Shown piece by piece: positions 37,519 through 48,100 of a DNA stretch of 64,000 nt. The stretch is from Pedobacter riviphilus (GTDB lineage: Bacteria > Bacteroidota > Bacteroidia > Sphingobacteriales > Sphingobacteriaceae). Both the position numbers and the translations under genes were made by a program. The stretch is taken from the NCBI RefSeq assembly GCF_014692875.1, contig NZ_CP061171.1, positions 5,642,001-5,706,000 of the forward strand, written 5' to 3'. Within the stretch, counting starts at the first letter, position 1, and the number at the start of each line of letters is the position of its first letter. The notes under the pieces were generated by a model. The model did not search any database and was not told the DNA's origin. It saw only the letters and a program-made list of their open reading frames with translations.

Positions 37519-37698
37519 CGCGTTAATTTGGAAAAATATCTCCTTAATAAAACATTATCTTTAATTAACAAGCTACTGTATCTCACCTGTAATTTAATGG
37601 TTATTCACTTTTACTGCTGCGTAAGACTGTAGTTGTATTTTCTGGCGCTATACACAAATGATTTTTAATTAATATTTAACCCATTTAAACAAAAGAAA

Positions 37699-38100
37699 AT
37701 GAAAAAAACAATTGCTTTACTCGTTGCTTCTTTAGCTTTTACAGTTTGTCTGTTTAGTAGTTTTACACCCGAAAAAGTAACTCTTTCGCCTAAAAAGGTT
37801 ACGCGTCGGGGAGTGGTTACGGTTACAAAAAATTTCACTACCAGTAATGGCTTGGCTGCGGTGGCAACACTTCAGTATACTACCGGGCAGGTTTATTCGA
37901 GTATTACGGTAACCATACAAGGAGAGGGTAATGTTCCGTTAACTTCGGTATCCCATTCCTCAGGTCCAATTTACGCCGATACTTTCGAAGGTTATAAAGC
38001 TGGATCTTATTATGAATATTTTGTAGATGTATTGGTTACTGGAAATCCAACAATAGGCTGGCAGATTGGAGATGCAAGTGCCGAAGCCGTTGTAATTTAA
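37699..38100 (+). CDS. Small secreted protein of unknown function
   Basis: 133 residues with a signal peptide (KKTIALLVASLAFTVCLFSS) and possible cleavage near residue 22-24. The mature part is Thr/Val-rich and looks all-beta (GVVTVTKNFTTSNGLAAVAT, SSITVTIQGEGNVPLTS, GSYYEYFVDVLVTGNPTIGW), with GEGNVPLTSVSHSSG as a distinct loop. No family was recognized and no cysteine pairs or catalytic residues stand out; the only cysteine is inside the signal. It has its own promoter region and terminator, with caaacgtttg sites shared with the GH20 gene upstream, so it may be co-regulated with glycan use. It could be an adhesin-like or small binding protein, but that is not demonstrable here. Confidence 0.75.
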   Translation: MKKTIALLVASLAFTVCLFSSFTPEKVTLSPKKVTRRGVVTVTKNFTTSNGLAAVATLQYTTGQVYSSITVTIQGEGNVPLTSVSHSSGPIYADTFEGYKAGSYYEYFVDVLVTGNPTIGWQIGDASAEAVVI

Positions 38101-38153
38101 GTTGCAACCCTAAATAAAGAGTCTACTGCTTCATTGCAGCAGTTTTTTGCAGA

Positions 38154-38187
38154 ACCGGCATTGCCAAAAGCAATGCTGGTTTTTTTA
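38154..38187 (+). terminator. Intrinsic terminator of the small secreted protein gene
   Basis: accggcattgc (38154-38164) pairs with gcaatgctggt (38170-38180) around caaaa, followed by seven T. Confidence 0.9.
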
Positions 38188-38257
38188 TGGTAACATTTCT
38201 AATGCGCTTTTTGATTAACGCTACAATAGTTTGATATTTAGAAACCAAACCAAAACA

Positions 38258-39817
38258 ATGAAATTCAGATTTATACTCGCTACATTTTTAAGCATGAGCA
38301 TTTTTGCATATGCACAACAAGAACCAAGAAAAAGCCAATCAAAAGAAACCGTAACCACTACCCAGGTTACCGTTAAAGATGAACCTAAATCTTCAGCAAA
38401 TGAAAGAACTATTAAAGTGGAGAGCTCGGTAGTTACCAATCACAGTGTAAATATCGATGGCAAGGCTGTTCCGTATAAAGCCACTACGGGTACTTTGCCA
38501 GTTTGGGATGAAGATGGAAAACCGATTGCAGGTTTGTTTTATACTTATTACGAACGTAGTGATGTGCAAAATCGCGATAAGCGACCTTTAGTAATCTCTT
38601 TTAATGGTGGCCCTGGTTCAGCTTCAGTTTGGATGCACATTGCTTATACCGGTCCCGTGGTTTTGAATATTGATGACGAAGGTTATCCCGTACAGCCCTA
38701 TGGTTATAAAGAAAATCCATACTCTATTTTAGATGTGGCAGATATTGTATATATCGATCCGGTTAATACGGGTTATTCAAGAGCGGTGAGCAAAGATATT
38801 CCAACCAATAAATTCTTCGGTGTACGTGCCGATATTAAATATCTGGCTGAGTGGATCAATACTTTTGTAACCCGTAATAACCGATGGGCCTCTCCAAAAT
38901 TTTTAATCGGCGAAAGTTATGGCACCACACGTGTTTCGGGTTTAGCTTTAGAGCTGCAAAACAGTCAGTGGATGTATTTAAACGGTGTGGTATTGGTTTC
39001 GCCAACCGAACTTGGTATTGAACGTAGTGGCCCAGTTGATGCCGCTTTACGCTTACCATATTTTGCAGCTACAGCCTGGTATCATAAGGCACTTGCGGCC
39101 GATTTACAAAGCAAAGATTTAACGGCTATGCTTCCTGAAGTGGAAAGTTTTACCATTAGCGAATTAATTCCTGCTATTTCGCAGGGTGGGATGTTGAGCG
39201 CCGATAAAAAGAAAGCCATTGCCTCAAAAATGGCCCGTTACTCTGGTCTTTCAGAAAAAGTGATATTAGATTATAACCTCAACGTACCAACCGATTTCTT
39301 TTGGAAAGAATTATTGAGAGATAAAGGGTTTACTGTTGGTAGGCTAGATTCGCGCTACCGTGGTATCGATAAAATGAGTGCCGGCGAAGGGCCCGATTAT
39401 AATGCAGAGCTAACCTCTTGGTTGCATTCCTTTACGCCAGCCATCAATATGTACATCCGCAACGAGCTCAACTATAAAACCGATTTGAAATACAATATGT
39501 TCGGTTCTGTATACCCGTGGGATAAATCTGGAGATCAAACCGGCGATAATCTCCGCCAAGCCATGGCACAGAATCCTTATCTGCATTTATTGGTGCAATC
39601 AGGTTACTATGATGGGGCCTGCGATTATTTCAATGCCAAATATAGCATGTGGCAGCTAGATGCATCTGGTAAACTTCAGGATCGCATGAGCTGGGAAGGT
39701 TACCGTAGCGGACACATGATGTATTTACGTAAAGATGATCTGAAAACGGCCAATAACCATATCCGTGAGTTTATTAAAAAAGCATTACCAAAAGCAGGAG
39801 AGGCCGCGAAGTTCTAA
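38258..39817 (+). CDS. Secreted S10-family serine carboxypeptidase-like peptidase
   Basis: 519 residues from the ATG at 38258; a TTG at 38231 is in frame but less likely. The signal ends at IFAYAQ (~20). The alpha/beta-hydrolase fold carries the S10 elements: the oxyanion/N-terminal motif SFNGGPGSASVWMH, the nucleophile motif GESYGTTRVSG, the Asp region LVQSGYYDGACDYFN and the His motif SGHMMYLRKDDL near the C-terminus. Such proteins remove C-terminal amino acids at acid pH in eukaryotes; bacterial members are periplasmic or secreted with poorly known substrates. It is a single-gene unit with a terminator-like hairpin after it and has no evident tie to the glycan genes. Confidence 0.9.
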   Translation: MKFRFILATFLSMSIFAYAQQEPRKSQSKETVTTTQVTVKDEPKSSANERTIKVESSVVTNHSVNIDGKAVPYKATTGTLPVWDEDGKPIAGLFYTYYERSDVQNRDKRPLVISFNGGPGSASVWMHIAYTGPVVLNIDDEGYPVQPYGYKENPYSILDVADIVYIDPVNTGYSRAVSKDIPTNKFFGVRADIKYLAEWINTFVTRNNRWASPKFLIGESYGTTRVSGLALELQNSQWMYLNGVVLVSPTELGIERSGPVDAALRLPYFAATAWYHKALAADLQSKDLTAMLPEVESFTISELIPAISQGGMLSADKKKAIASKMARYSGLSEKVILDYNLNVPTDFFWKELLRDKGFTVGRLDSRYRGIDKMSAGEGPDYNAELTSWLHSFTPAINMYIRNELNYKTDLKYNMFGSVYPWDKSGDQTGDNLRQAMAQNPYLHLLVQSGYYDGACDYFNAKYSMWQLDASGKLQDRMSWEGYRSGHMMYLRKDDLKTANNHIREFIKKALPKAGEAAKF

Positions 39818-39822
39818 AATTT

Positions 39823-39873
39823 TAGAGTTGACAAATTCTTATGCAGATTGCTATAATTTGTCAAACTCTTTTA
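39823..39873 (+). terminator. Terminator-like inverted repeat after the S10 peptidase gene
   Basis: agagttgacaaatt near 39823 pairs with aatttgtcaaactct near 39856 with a single bulge, followed by a short T run. Confidence 0.6.
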
Positions 39874-39881
39874 GGTTTATT

Positions 39882-40185
39882 AGGAGCGCAGTTGCAGTGC
39901 AATAATTAATGTTCGTCCTGCTTTACATTACAAGTCCGCACTCGTGCCTCGTTTGCGGGCTTTTCATTTCAATCAGGGCTAGGTAGGTTAGGGCGGTGGC
40001 ATGGAAACCCCTCATCGTGGCAGGAGCAGCTGTAATCTAAACCCGACCCTAGTGGATGCTCCCGATTTAAGCACTGTTTTTTTGTTTTTATGGTGTGCTT
40101 GCTTGTTTTACAGGTTTCATCGGAGCAGAAGCGGGGGCGGGGGAGAACCAAACCAAAGTACTGCTGCAATTGCTTTCCAAATCAT
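39882..40185. repeat. Composite repeat unit A (head-to-head flavo-1-like pair)
   Basis: The left end gcgcagttgcagtgc mirrors the right-end tail ctgctgcaattgctttcc. Inside are a reverse element (39911-39981: gtcctgctttacattacaag ... ttcaatcagggcta) and a forward element (40037-40146: ctaaacccgaccctagtgg, stem gctcccgat with atcggagc, then agaagcgggggcggggg). The first ~145 bp are almost identical to unit B 362 bp further on. Confidence 0.75.
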
Positions 40186-40243
40186 ATCATCTTTTTAGTA
40201 CAGAAAGAATTCTTTGTGCATCGCTATTGCTTTTCAACTTATT

Positions 40244-40435
40244 AAGAGCGCAGGCGCAGTTCAATAATTAATGTTCGTCCTGCTTTACATTACAAGTCCG
40301 CACTCGTGCCTCGTTTGCGGGCTTTTCATTTCAATCAGGGCTAGGTAGGTTAGGGCGGTAGCACGGAAACCCCTCATAGTGGCAGGAGAGAGAGCAGGAC
40401 GAAACCAAAGTACTGCTGCAATTGCTTTCCAAATC
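40244..40435. repeat. Composite repeat unit B (near-identical, internally shortened copy of unit A)
   Basis: Positions 40244-40388 repeat 39882-40026 with only a few changes, and 40402-40435 repeat the tail at 40152-40185 (aaccaaagtactgctgcaat ...). The forward element of unit A is mostly deleted here. The reverse element spans about 40272-40343. Confidence 0.8.
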
Positions 40436-40542
40436 ATAAAGAATAACTACTTGTGATAGCCATTTGTCAACACGTTGAAGCGATTTCACCCTCCCAAAAC
40501 TGCAAACAAAAAACTGTTCACTGCAAACTAAAAATAATTACT

Positions 40543-40550
40543 TATTTTTG
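40543..40550 (+). promoter_or_regulatory. -7 element of the accA promoter
   Basis: tatttttg fits TAnnTTTG exactly and lies 10 bp before the accA ATG, which implies a very short leader. A -33 TTG is not clear. Confidence 0.5.
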
Positions 40551-40560
40551 TGGTTCAATT

Positions 40561-41523
40561 ATGCAGCAAATAAAAACATCATTCGATTTTGAAAAACCTA
40601 TTGCCGATTTAGTTCAGCAGATAGAAAAGGTTAAGCAAGTTGCGGAAAAAACTAAGGTAGACATGTCTGCCACTTTAGACGAGCTTGATGGTAAATTAGA
40701 TGAAACTACCAATAACTTATATAAAAATTTAACCGGTTGGAACAAGGTTCAGATGAGCCGTCACCCAGATCGCCCGCAAACCCTCGATTATATCAATATG
40801 ATCTGCGATGATTTTATTGAAATGCATGGCGATAGAACGGTTAAAGATGATAAAGCAATTATTGGCGGTTTTGCTTCTATAAATGGTCAAACGGTAATGG
40901 TTATCGGTCACCAAAAAGGTAAAAATACCAAAGAGCGTCAGTTTCGCAATTTCGGTATGGCCAACCCTGAAGGTTATCGCAAAGCATTGCGTTTAATGCG
41001 TTTGGCAGAAAAATTTAATAAACCTGTTATTTCTTTTATCGATACTATGGGTGCTTACCCTGGTTTAGAAGCCGAAGAACGTGGACAAGGTGAAGCTATT
41101 GCAAGAAACTTATTGGAGATGTCTGTTCTACGTGTACCGATTATCTGCATTGTTGTAGGTGAAGGTGCTTCTGGAGGTGCTTTGGGTATCGGTATCGGCG
41201 ATAAAGTGTACATGTTAGAGCATACCTGGTACTCGGTAATCTCTCCTGAATCTTGCTCATCTATTTTATGGAGAAGCTGGGATTTTAAAGAGAAAGCCGC
41301 TGAATGCTTAAAATTAACTTCTGATGATATGTTTGGAAACAAACTAATTGACGGCATTATTCCTGAGCCACTTGGAGGTGCACATCAGGATCCGGAATTG
41401 ATGGGCAAAACATTAAAAGAATATATTGTTAAAGATTTAGCCGCTTTAGGCAAACTAAAAACCGATAAACTGATTGAACAGAGAATTGATAAGTTCTGTG
41501 CGATGGGTGTTGTAAACGAATAA
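40561..41523 (+). CDS. accA: Acetyl-CoA carboxylase carboxyltransferase subunit alpha
   Basis: 320 residues from the ATG at 40561, the usual AccA length; the frame runs back to 40453 but that stretch contains the promoter. Features seen: N-terminal coiled helix ([20 protein letters not shown]), [70 protein letters not shown] and [16 protein letters not shown] with the oxyanion-forming glycines. It forms an alpha2beta2 carboxyltransferase with AccD that moves the carboxyl group from biotin to acetyl-CoA, giving malonyl-CoA for fatty acid synthesis in the cytoplasm. accD is not in the window. An intrinsic terminator follows, so it is monocistronic. Confidence 0.97.
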   Translation: MQQIKTSFDFEKPIADLVQQIEKVKQVAEKTKVDMSATLDELDGKLDETTNNLYKNLTGWNKVQMSRHPDRPQTLDYINMICDDFIEMHGDRTVKDDKAIIGGFASINGQTVMVIGHQKGKNTKERQFRNFGMANPEGYRKALRLMRLAEKFNKPVISFIDTMGAYPGLEAEERGQGEAIARNLLEMSVLRVPIICIVVGEGASGGALGIGIGDKVYMLEHTWYSVISPESCSSILWRSWDFKEKAAECLKLTSDDMFGNKLIDGIIPEPLGGAHQDPELMGKTLKEYIVKDLAALGKLKTDKLIEQRIDKFCAMGVVNE

Positions 41524-41544
41524 TCATTAACTAAAATAAATTTG

Positions 41545-41579
41545 AATCCTGTTTGGCAATGCTGAACGGGATTTTTTTT
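41545..41579 (+). terminator. Intrinsic terminator of accA
   Basis: aatcctgtt (41545-41553) pairs with aacgggatt (41565-41573), nine pairs with one G-U, followed by a run of T. Confidence 0.85.
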
Positions 41580-41633
41580 GTTAGAAGATTAAATTAAAAT
41601 CTTAAAGTTCTTGTCGTAATTTTATTTGGCGAA

Positions 41634-41707
41634 CGTCATTCCCGCGCAGGCGGGAATCTTAATGCGTATGTTAAGTCTTAAGATTCCCAATCAAGTTGGG
41701 AATGACG
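41634..41707. repeat. Composite inverted repeat of the gtcattcccgc type
   Basis: cgtcattcccgcgcaggcgg (41634 onward) with gaatcttaa faces ttaagattccc ... gggaatgacg (to 41707). Each half is itself a small hairpin (cccgc/gcggg; cccaa/ttggg). It is a member of a common dispersed repeat class and sits between accA and the DUF2723 genes. Confidence 0.65.
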
Positions 41708-41796
41708 ACTTATCTAATAGAATTTTGTGAGTAACTCATAGGTTTTTTGACGCGCAGCCCTCAATGATGTCATTAGAAACGAGCGCAAACGCAAAC

Positions 41797-41830
41797 AAAA
41801 AAAGCAGCTACAAATTAATGCAGCTGCTTT
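41797..41830 (-). terminator. Intrinsic terminator of the downstream DUF2723 gene
   Basis: Read on the minus strand, aaagcagct (41822-41830) pairs with agctgcttt (41801-41809), followed by a T tract (A run at 41797-41803 on the plus strand). Confidence 0.8.
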
Positions 41831-41851
41831 GTAAGCTATTTTCAGATCCGT

Positions 41852-44800
41852 TTACTGTTGTGGCCCTTGTTGTGGGAAAAACATCGATAAACGGCCTTCC
41901 AGGTTATTAAATGTTTTCTGCAGCTTCTCGCTCAACTTATCCTGACCCGCAGCTTTACTCGTTTTAATCATTCGGTCCAGATAGTATAAGCCGGTTTGAA
42001 TATTCTGCGATCCGGTTAAACCTTTTGATTGTGAAATATCTGCCAGGTAGTTTAACTCTTTATTGATATAATCGCCAGATTTGTCTAAAATATCATTGGC
42101 TCTGGCAGTTTCGCCTAGTTTATATAAGTTTTCAGCCATGTAGAATTTCACCACAACAGTGCGGATGCCGAAGAATTTATCAGGCATTACCTCAAAATAT
42201 TTATCTACTACTTTTTTTGCCTCAGCAGTTTTACCTTCTTTAATTAAGCTGTTGGTTAAGCTACTGAAGATATTGGTGAAAATGAAAGTATCATCTGATG
42301 ATTGAGGATCTAAATATTTAGCAGTTTTCATATTTCCCCACTTAAATTTAGTCATCACATTATTATACAATACAGGTGTATTTAATTGCTCTGGTCTATC
42401 CTCAGATGCTGTTGTGTCAGCCTTAAGCGGCAATAAACGCATGGCTAGGCCTTCGTTGTATAAATACTTATCCAAGCCATTGTATTGATCTGAAGGCACT
42501 GTAGAAGCGAAATAAATCGGGCGCTTCCAATTGTTGTGTGCAAGGATATCGAACATGGCCAAAGTTCCTTTAGTAACATAACCTTTATTAAATTTCCAAT
42601 CCATTGTGGTGGTAATTTTTGAAGCATCGGCTGCAGGCACTGTTCCTGTACTTACTACTTGCTGCGGATCTACCGTAATTTTAAGGTTTTTAGTTGGTAA
42701 GAAATTAGATTTTGAGCCATCCTGCATGGCTACTTTATCGCTCTCATCGTTTGATAACAATAAATCAACTACGTTTTTAAGCTCAACACTACCTGCAATT
42801 TTATAATCATCGTATGGCATTACATCTCTTTCTCCTTGTACATATTGCTCTGGTTTCATCGAAATTGGCAATGGAGCAGATTCATTTTGTTTTTGCCTTA
42901 AACCGTTGATGTACCAATCCGTATCAAATAAACTTAAGTTTACAATACGCACATCCGGACGGACGTTTTCTACCTCCTGGATGTACCAAAGTGGGTAGGT
43001 ATCATTATCGCCATAAGTAAACAAGATGGCATTTGGCGCACAGGATTGTAGGTAATCCAGGGCAATATCATGTGGAACCAGTTTGGTAGAACGGTCATGG
43101 TCATCCCATCCCTGTTCGGCCATAATTACCGGAGCGGCCAATAATCCGATCACGGTTGCGCCAATGGCACCGGCAGTTGGCGTTAATTTTTTAAACAACC
43201 ACTCTTTAATGGCCAGCGCCCCGAGCCCGATCCATATCGCAAAGGCATAGAACGATCCAACATAAGCGTAATCCCTTTCGCGGGGTTCTAAAGGTTTTTG
43301 ATTTAAATATAATACAATGGCAATACCGGTAAAGAAGAATAGTAATGCTACAACTCCAGCATCTTTCTGGTTACGTTTGAAATGCCAAAGTGCACCAATA
43401 ACACCTAAAATTAAAGGTAAAAAGAAGAAACGGTTGTATGCTTTATTATCAACTGTTGATGGCGGCAAATGACTTTGATCGCCGCGTAACCAGCTGTCAA
43501 ACGGTTTAATACCACTAATCCATTCGCCTTCAAATCCACTGCCCTGGCCTTGCTCATCGTTCTGGCGACCAACAAAATTCCAGAAAAAGTAACGCATATA
43601 CATGTAACCAATCTGGTAACTGGCCAAAAAGCCAACATTATCAACTAAGTTAGGGTGTTTACTATCGTCCAAATGCATCCACTCTTTATAAAAACTGGCA
43701 TGTTTAGGGTCGTCGCTATACATACGTGGCAATAAAGTGTTGTTGTTGTACTCGTAGTCGGTTTTTTTGCCCGCTACTTCATATTTGTCTTTACCTTTTC
43801 TCCATATGGTTTTACCTTCCGTTACACCTGTTCTTTCAGAGTTATAGTTTGGTCCATAAGCCAATGGTCTATCGCCATACTGCTCACGGTTGAGGTAACT
43901 TAAGAAAGAGAAAGCATCTTTAGGCGCACTGTTATTTAAGTTCGGATCTGCCTTTGCCCTGATAATGATCATCGAGAAAGAAGCATAACCGAAAATGATT
44001 AAAACGGTAGAAATTAAACCTAGGTTTAATAATTTCTTTTGATGTTTGATCGAATAACGGATTCCCCAAACCAGGGCGCCGATTAACAAAATAGCGAAGA
44101 ATAAAACGCCTGTTCCAAAACCTAAACCTAATGTGTTAACGAAGAACAGATCGAAATAAGCACCGAATGAGACCAGGTATTGGATAATACCATATTGGAT
44201 TACCGCTAAGATTAAAATACCAACAATAAGGGTTTTAATAATTCCCGATGTTGTTGCTTTATCTGTTCTTTTGAAATAATAAATAAAAGCAAGTGCTGGG
44301 ATGGTTAGTAGGTTTAACAAGTGGATGCCAATTGATAAACCCATAATATAGGCAATAAACAATAACCAGCGGTCAGCACGTGGCTCGTCGGCATGTGCTT
44401 CCCATTTAAGGATAGCCCAGAATACAATCGCTGTAAATAACGATGATTGTGCATAAACCTCCGATTCTACTGCCGAAAACCAAAAACTATCAGAGAAAGT
44501 ATAAGCCAAAGCACCAACGGCGCCTGCTCCCATAATACTGATTAACTTACCTGTTGTTAATTCTTCACCAGCTTTTAATACCGTTTTTTTAGCCAATGCA
44601 GTGATGGTCCAAAATAAGAATAAGATGGTTGCTCCGCTCGAAACAGCTGAACCTACGTTCATCCAGTAAGCGATTTTGGTTAAATCTCCAGCTGCAAAAA
44701 TGGAGAAGAAACGTTGGATCATTAAGAATAAAGGTGCACCAGGCTGGTGAACAACCTGCATTCTAAATGCCGATGCGATAAATTCACCGCAGTCCCAAAA

Positions 44801-44893
44801 ACTGGCAGAAGGCTCTAAGGTTAAAACGTAAGTTAGTGTAGCAATTAAAAAGCAGATCCAGCCTACTATATTATTAACTTTTGAATAATTCAT
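41852..44893 (-). CDS. DUF2723 (TMEM260-like) membrane protein, probable protein O-glycosyltransferase, copy 1
   Basis: 1013 residues. The N-terminal half has about a dozen membrane segments; the first luminal loop carries PSASFWDCGEFIASAFRMQV, whose acidic residues resemble the catalytic loop of PMT-type (GT-C) glycosyltransferases, followed by HQPGAPLFLMIQRF. The C-terminal ~400 residues are soluble, containing NAILFTYGDNDTYPLWYIQE and helical repeats resembling TPRs near the end. The family matches human TMEM260, a protein O-mannosyltransferase; in Bacteroidota it may glycosylate exported proteins, which is inference. It lies 215 bp downstream of a full-length paralogue in the same orientation and has its own terminator. 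Confidence 0.88.
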   Translation of the reverse strand: MNYSKVNNIVGWICFLIATLTYVLTLEPSASFWDCGEFIASAFRMQVVHQPGAPLFLMIQRFFSIFAAGDLTKIAYWMNVGSAVSSGATILFLFWTITALAKKTVLKAGEELTTGKLISIMGAGAVGALAYTFSDSFWFSAVESEVYAQSSLFTAIVFWAILKWEAHADEPRADRWLLFIAYIMGLSIGIHLLNLLTIPALAFIYYFKRTDKATTSGIIKTLIVGILILAVIQYGIIQYLVSFGAYFDLFFVNTLGLGFGTGVLFFAILLIGALVWGIRYSIKHQKKLLNLGLISTVLIIFGYASFSMIIIRAKADPNLNNSAPKDAFSFLSYLNREQYGDRPLAYGPNYNSERTGVTEGKTIWRKGKDKYEVAGKKTDYEYNNNTLLPRMYSDDPKHASFYKEWMHLDDSKHPNLVDNVGFLASYQIGYMYMRYFFWNFVGRQNDEQGQGSGFEGEWISGIKPFDSWLRGDQSHLPPSTVDNKAYNRFFFLPLILGVIGALWHFKRNQKDAGVVALLFFFTGIAIVLYLNQKPLEPRERDYAYVGSFYAFAIWIGLGALAIKEWLFKKLTPTAGAIGATVIGLLAAPVIMAEQGWDDHDRSTKLVPHDIALDYLQSCAPNAILFTYGDNDTYPLWYIQEVENVRPDVRIVNLSLFDTDWYINGLRQKQNESAPLPISMKPEQYVQGERDVMPYDDYKIAGSVELKNVVDLLLSNDESDKVAMQDGSKSNFLPTKNLKITVDPQQVVSTGTVPAADASKITTTMDWKFNKGYVTKGTLAMFDILAHNNWKRPIYFASTVPSDQYNGLDKYLYNEGLAMRLLPLKADTTASEDRPEQLNTPVLYNNVMTKFKWGNMKTAKYLDPQSSDDTFIFTNIFSSLTNSLIKEGKTAEAKKVVDKYFEVMPDKFFGIRTVVVKFYMAENLYKLGETARANDILDKSGDYINKELNYLADISQSKGLTGSQNIQTGLYYLDRMIKTSKAAGQDKLSEKLQKTFNNLEGRLSMFFPQQGPQQ

Positions 44894-45108
44894 TGGTTTG
44901 TATAATGATATTAAAAAATGTTTTCACATAAAAATGCTGCCGAAATTAACTATTCTAGTCGATAAAACAGGTAAATTTTTAGATTGATTTAACAATTTTT
45001 AACGGCCTAAGGCCTTTAACATAAAGGATTTTGATTTATTGGGAAGCAAAAACCCATAAGCCGAGAGGTGAAATCTGCCTATGGGTTAAAATTTAGAATG
45101 TTTTTTGC

Positions 45109-48100
45109 TTAACCTGCAGCAAATGGGGTAAACCTTATAATCAGATCGTTGTATTGTTTTTCGAGGCTTTTGCTTAGCCCAGCCTGTTTAAATACTTCGG
45201 TTAATTTTACCATTTGCCCTAAATAACCGAGATAGAAACGTACATTCTGCTCTGATGATAGCTGGTTTTTACTTTCTGAAACATCAGCAAGATGGGTTAA
45301 CTCTTTGCCTACATAATCAGCAGTTTTTTTAATCATTGCGTTCGCACGGTTTAAATCATTTAACCGATACAGGTTTTCGCTTAAATAATAAGTGCTCATT
45401 ACCTGACGCATACTGTAAAATTTAGAAGGAATCACCTCAAAATATTTATTAGCCACTTTTTTGCTTTCGGTAATTTTGCCTTCGTTTATTAAGCCGGTTA
45501 ATAAACCATTAAACATATTCGATAACATGGTTACATCATCAGCAGATTGCCTGTCTAAATGATTGGCATTTTTGATATTACCAAAACCATACACATTCAT
45601 CAGGTTGTTGTACAAAGGTTTAATGTTGATGCGTTCATAATCTTCTGTAATGGCCGTATCAGGTTTTAATGGAAGCAGCCTTTTGTTTAACCCTTCCGAA
45701 TAGAGATATTTGTTAAGCCCTATATATTGCTCGTTGGGCATGGCTCCGCTAAAATAAATCGGTCGTTCCCAGTTATTGTGTGTTAAAATATCAAATAAAG
45801 CCAAGGTGCCTTTGGTTACAAAATTCGAATTGTAAGTCCATTCCATACTGCTTGCAATTTTACCTGCATCTTCCTTGGGCACAGTTCCGGTATCCAAAAC
45901 CTGTTGCGGGCTTACAGCCAGTTTAAGGTTTTTGGTTGGTAATACATTGTATTTGGAACCATCTGTCATGGTTACTTTATCTTCGTCATGATCGGATAGG
46001 AGCACATCCAAAATTTCTTGTAACTCAATATGCTGCGCAATATTATAATCCTGATAGTACATAATATCCCTCGTACCTTCAACATATTGCTCATGCTTTA
46101 AAGTGATGGGTAAGGGGGCAGATTCGTTTTGCTTTTTTCGCATCCCATCAATGTACCAATCAGCCGTAAATAGACTTAAATTTACTACGCGTACATCCGG
46201 GCGGATATTTTCTACCTCCTGCGCATACCAAACTGGATAGGTATCATTATCGCCATAAGTAAACAAGATGGCATTGGGAGCACATGATTTTAGGTAATTG
46301 ACAGACATATCTCTCGCTACGTGGCTATCAGAACGGTCGTGATCGTCCCAACCCTGGTTGGCCATAATTATCGGCGCACCGAACAAGGCGATAACTGTAG
46401 CAAAAATACTTGCACGCTGGGGTGTTAATTTTTGAAAAACCCAATCCTTTAATCCAAATACCCCTAAACCGATCCAGATGGCAAAAGCATAAAAAGAGCC
46501 TACGTAGGCATAATCTCTTTCGCGTGGTTCAACAGGAACAGAGTTAAGATAAACCACAATAGCCACTCCAGTGAAAACGAAGAGTAAACCAATAATGCCT
46601 GCATCCTTTTGGTTACGTTTAAAATGCCAAATGGCACCAATTAAACCGATAATTAAGGGTAAAAAGAAAAACCTATTATATGCTTTGTTCTCTACGATGG
46701 ATGGTGGAAGGTTTTTTTGACTGCCAAGCCTAATTGCATCTAATGGTTTTACGCCGCTAAGCCAATTGCCATCTTTTCCGCCGAACTGCCCATCTTCATT
46801 ATCCTGCCTGCCTACAAAATTCCACATAAAATAACGCATGTACATTTGCCCGGTCTGGAAAGAGAACATGTATTTTAAGTTATCTATCAAGGTAGGTTTA
46901 TGTTCATCATTAAAACCCATGTAACTTTTGTAAAAGTTAATGTGTTCAGGTTTATCACTGTACATGCGTGGCAATAAAGTTTTATCGGCAAAAACATATG
47001 CCGATTTTGTGCCTGCCGATTCGTATTTTTTGTCGCCTTTACGTATAATTTTACCCGTTTCTTCAATGCCGATTTTTTCTGAATTGTAATTCTCTCCATA
47101 AAGCAGTGGTCTGTCGCCGTATTGATCGCGACCAACATACCTCGAAAAAGAGTATACATTATCTACATTATAGTTGTTTAAATTTGGTTTGGCCTGCGCC
47201 CTGATAATGAGGAGTGCAAAAGAGCTATATCCAAAAAGCAGCAGAACGGTAAATAACATAGCCAGATTTAAAATCCTTTTATTTTTAAGGATAGAATAAC
47301 GGATGCCATAAACCAAGCTCCCGATTACGAGCACTGCAAAAAACAATATGCCCGTTCCAAAACCTAAGCCAATGGTGTTTACAAAAAAGTAATCGAAACT
47401 TGCTGCAAAAGATATTATATATTGAATGATGCCAAATTGAATGGCCGCTAGAACAGCAATTGAAACAAAAAATACTTTTAAAATGCTTTGCCAACTGGGC
47501 GATGGATTCTTTTTAAAATAATAAACAAATATTAAGGCAGGAATGGTAAGCAGGTTTAAGATGTGTACACCAATAGAAATTCCCATCATGTAAGCCACAA
47601 AAAGTAACCAACGGTCTGATTTAGGTTCATCAGCCTGCGATTCCCATTTTAATATACCCCAAAATACAATAGCCGTACAAAGCGACGACATCGCGTAAAC
47701 CTCAGCCTCTACGGCCGAAAACCAAAAACTGTCAGAAAAAGCATAAGCTAAGGCGCCAACCAAACCGGCACCCATAATCCCGATAATTTTTTGATTGGTG
47801 ATTTCTTCGTCTTTTTTAATTACTGTTTTCTTGGCCAGTGCAGTAATGGTCCAGAACAAAAAGAGGATTGTACCTGCACTTGCAAGTGCAGATGATATGT
47901 TTATAAAATAGGCTACCTTGGTTTTATCGCCAAAAGCGAGTGTCGAAAATAACCTTTGGATCATGGAAACTATTGGAGCACCTGGCTGGTGAACCACCTC
48001 CATTCGGAAGGCAGAAGAAATGAATTCGCCACAGTCCCAGAAACTTACAGATTGATCTAAAGTTAAGATGTAGGTAAGCGCGGCAACGATAAAACAGAGC

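Larger units (their letters stand above)
37271..37698. other. Intergenic region with two caaacgtttg sites before a small secreted protein gene
   Basis: 428 bp. It contains a terminator (37321-37352), palindromes at 37381-37390 and 37509-37518, and a tatcttta box at 37556-37563 located 37 bp after the second palindrome, the same geometry as upstream of the GH20 gene. No additional gene is visible. Confidence 0.65.

Noticed and set aside
40001..40198. Frames on both strands in repeat unit A
   Set aside because: They are translations of the composite repeat and are not conserved in unit B.
39882..40435. CRISPR array
   Set aside because: There are only two long near-identical copies with unequal interiors; no short regular repeats and no cas genes.
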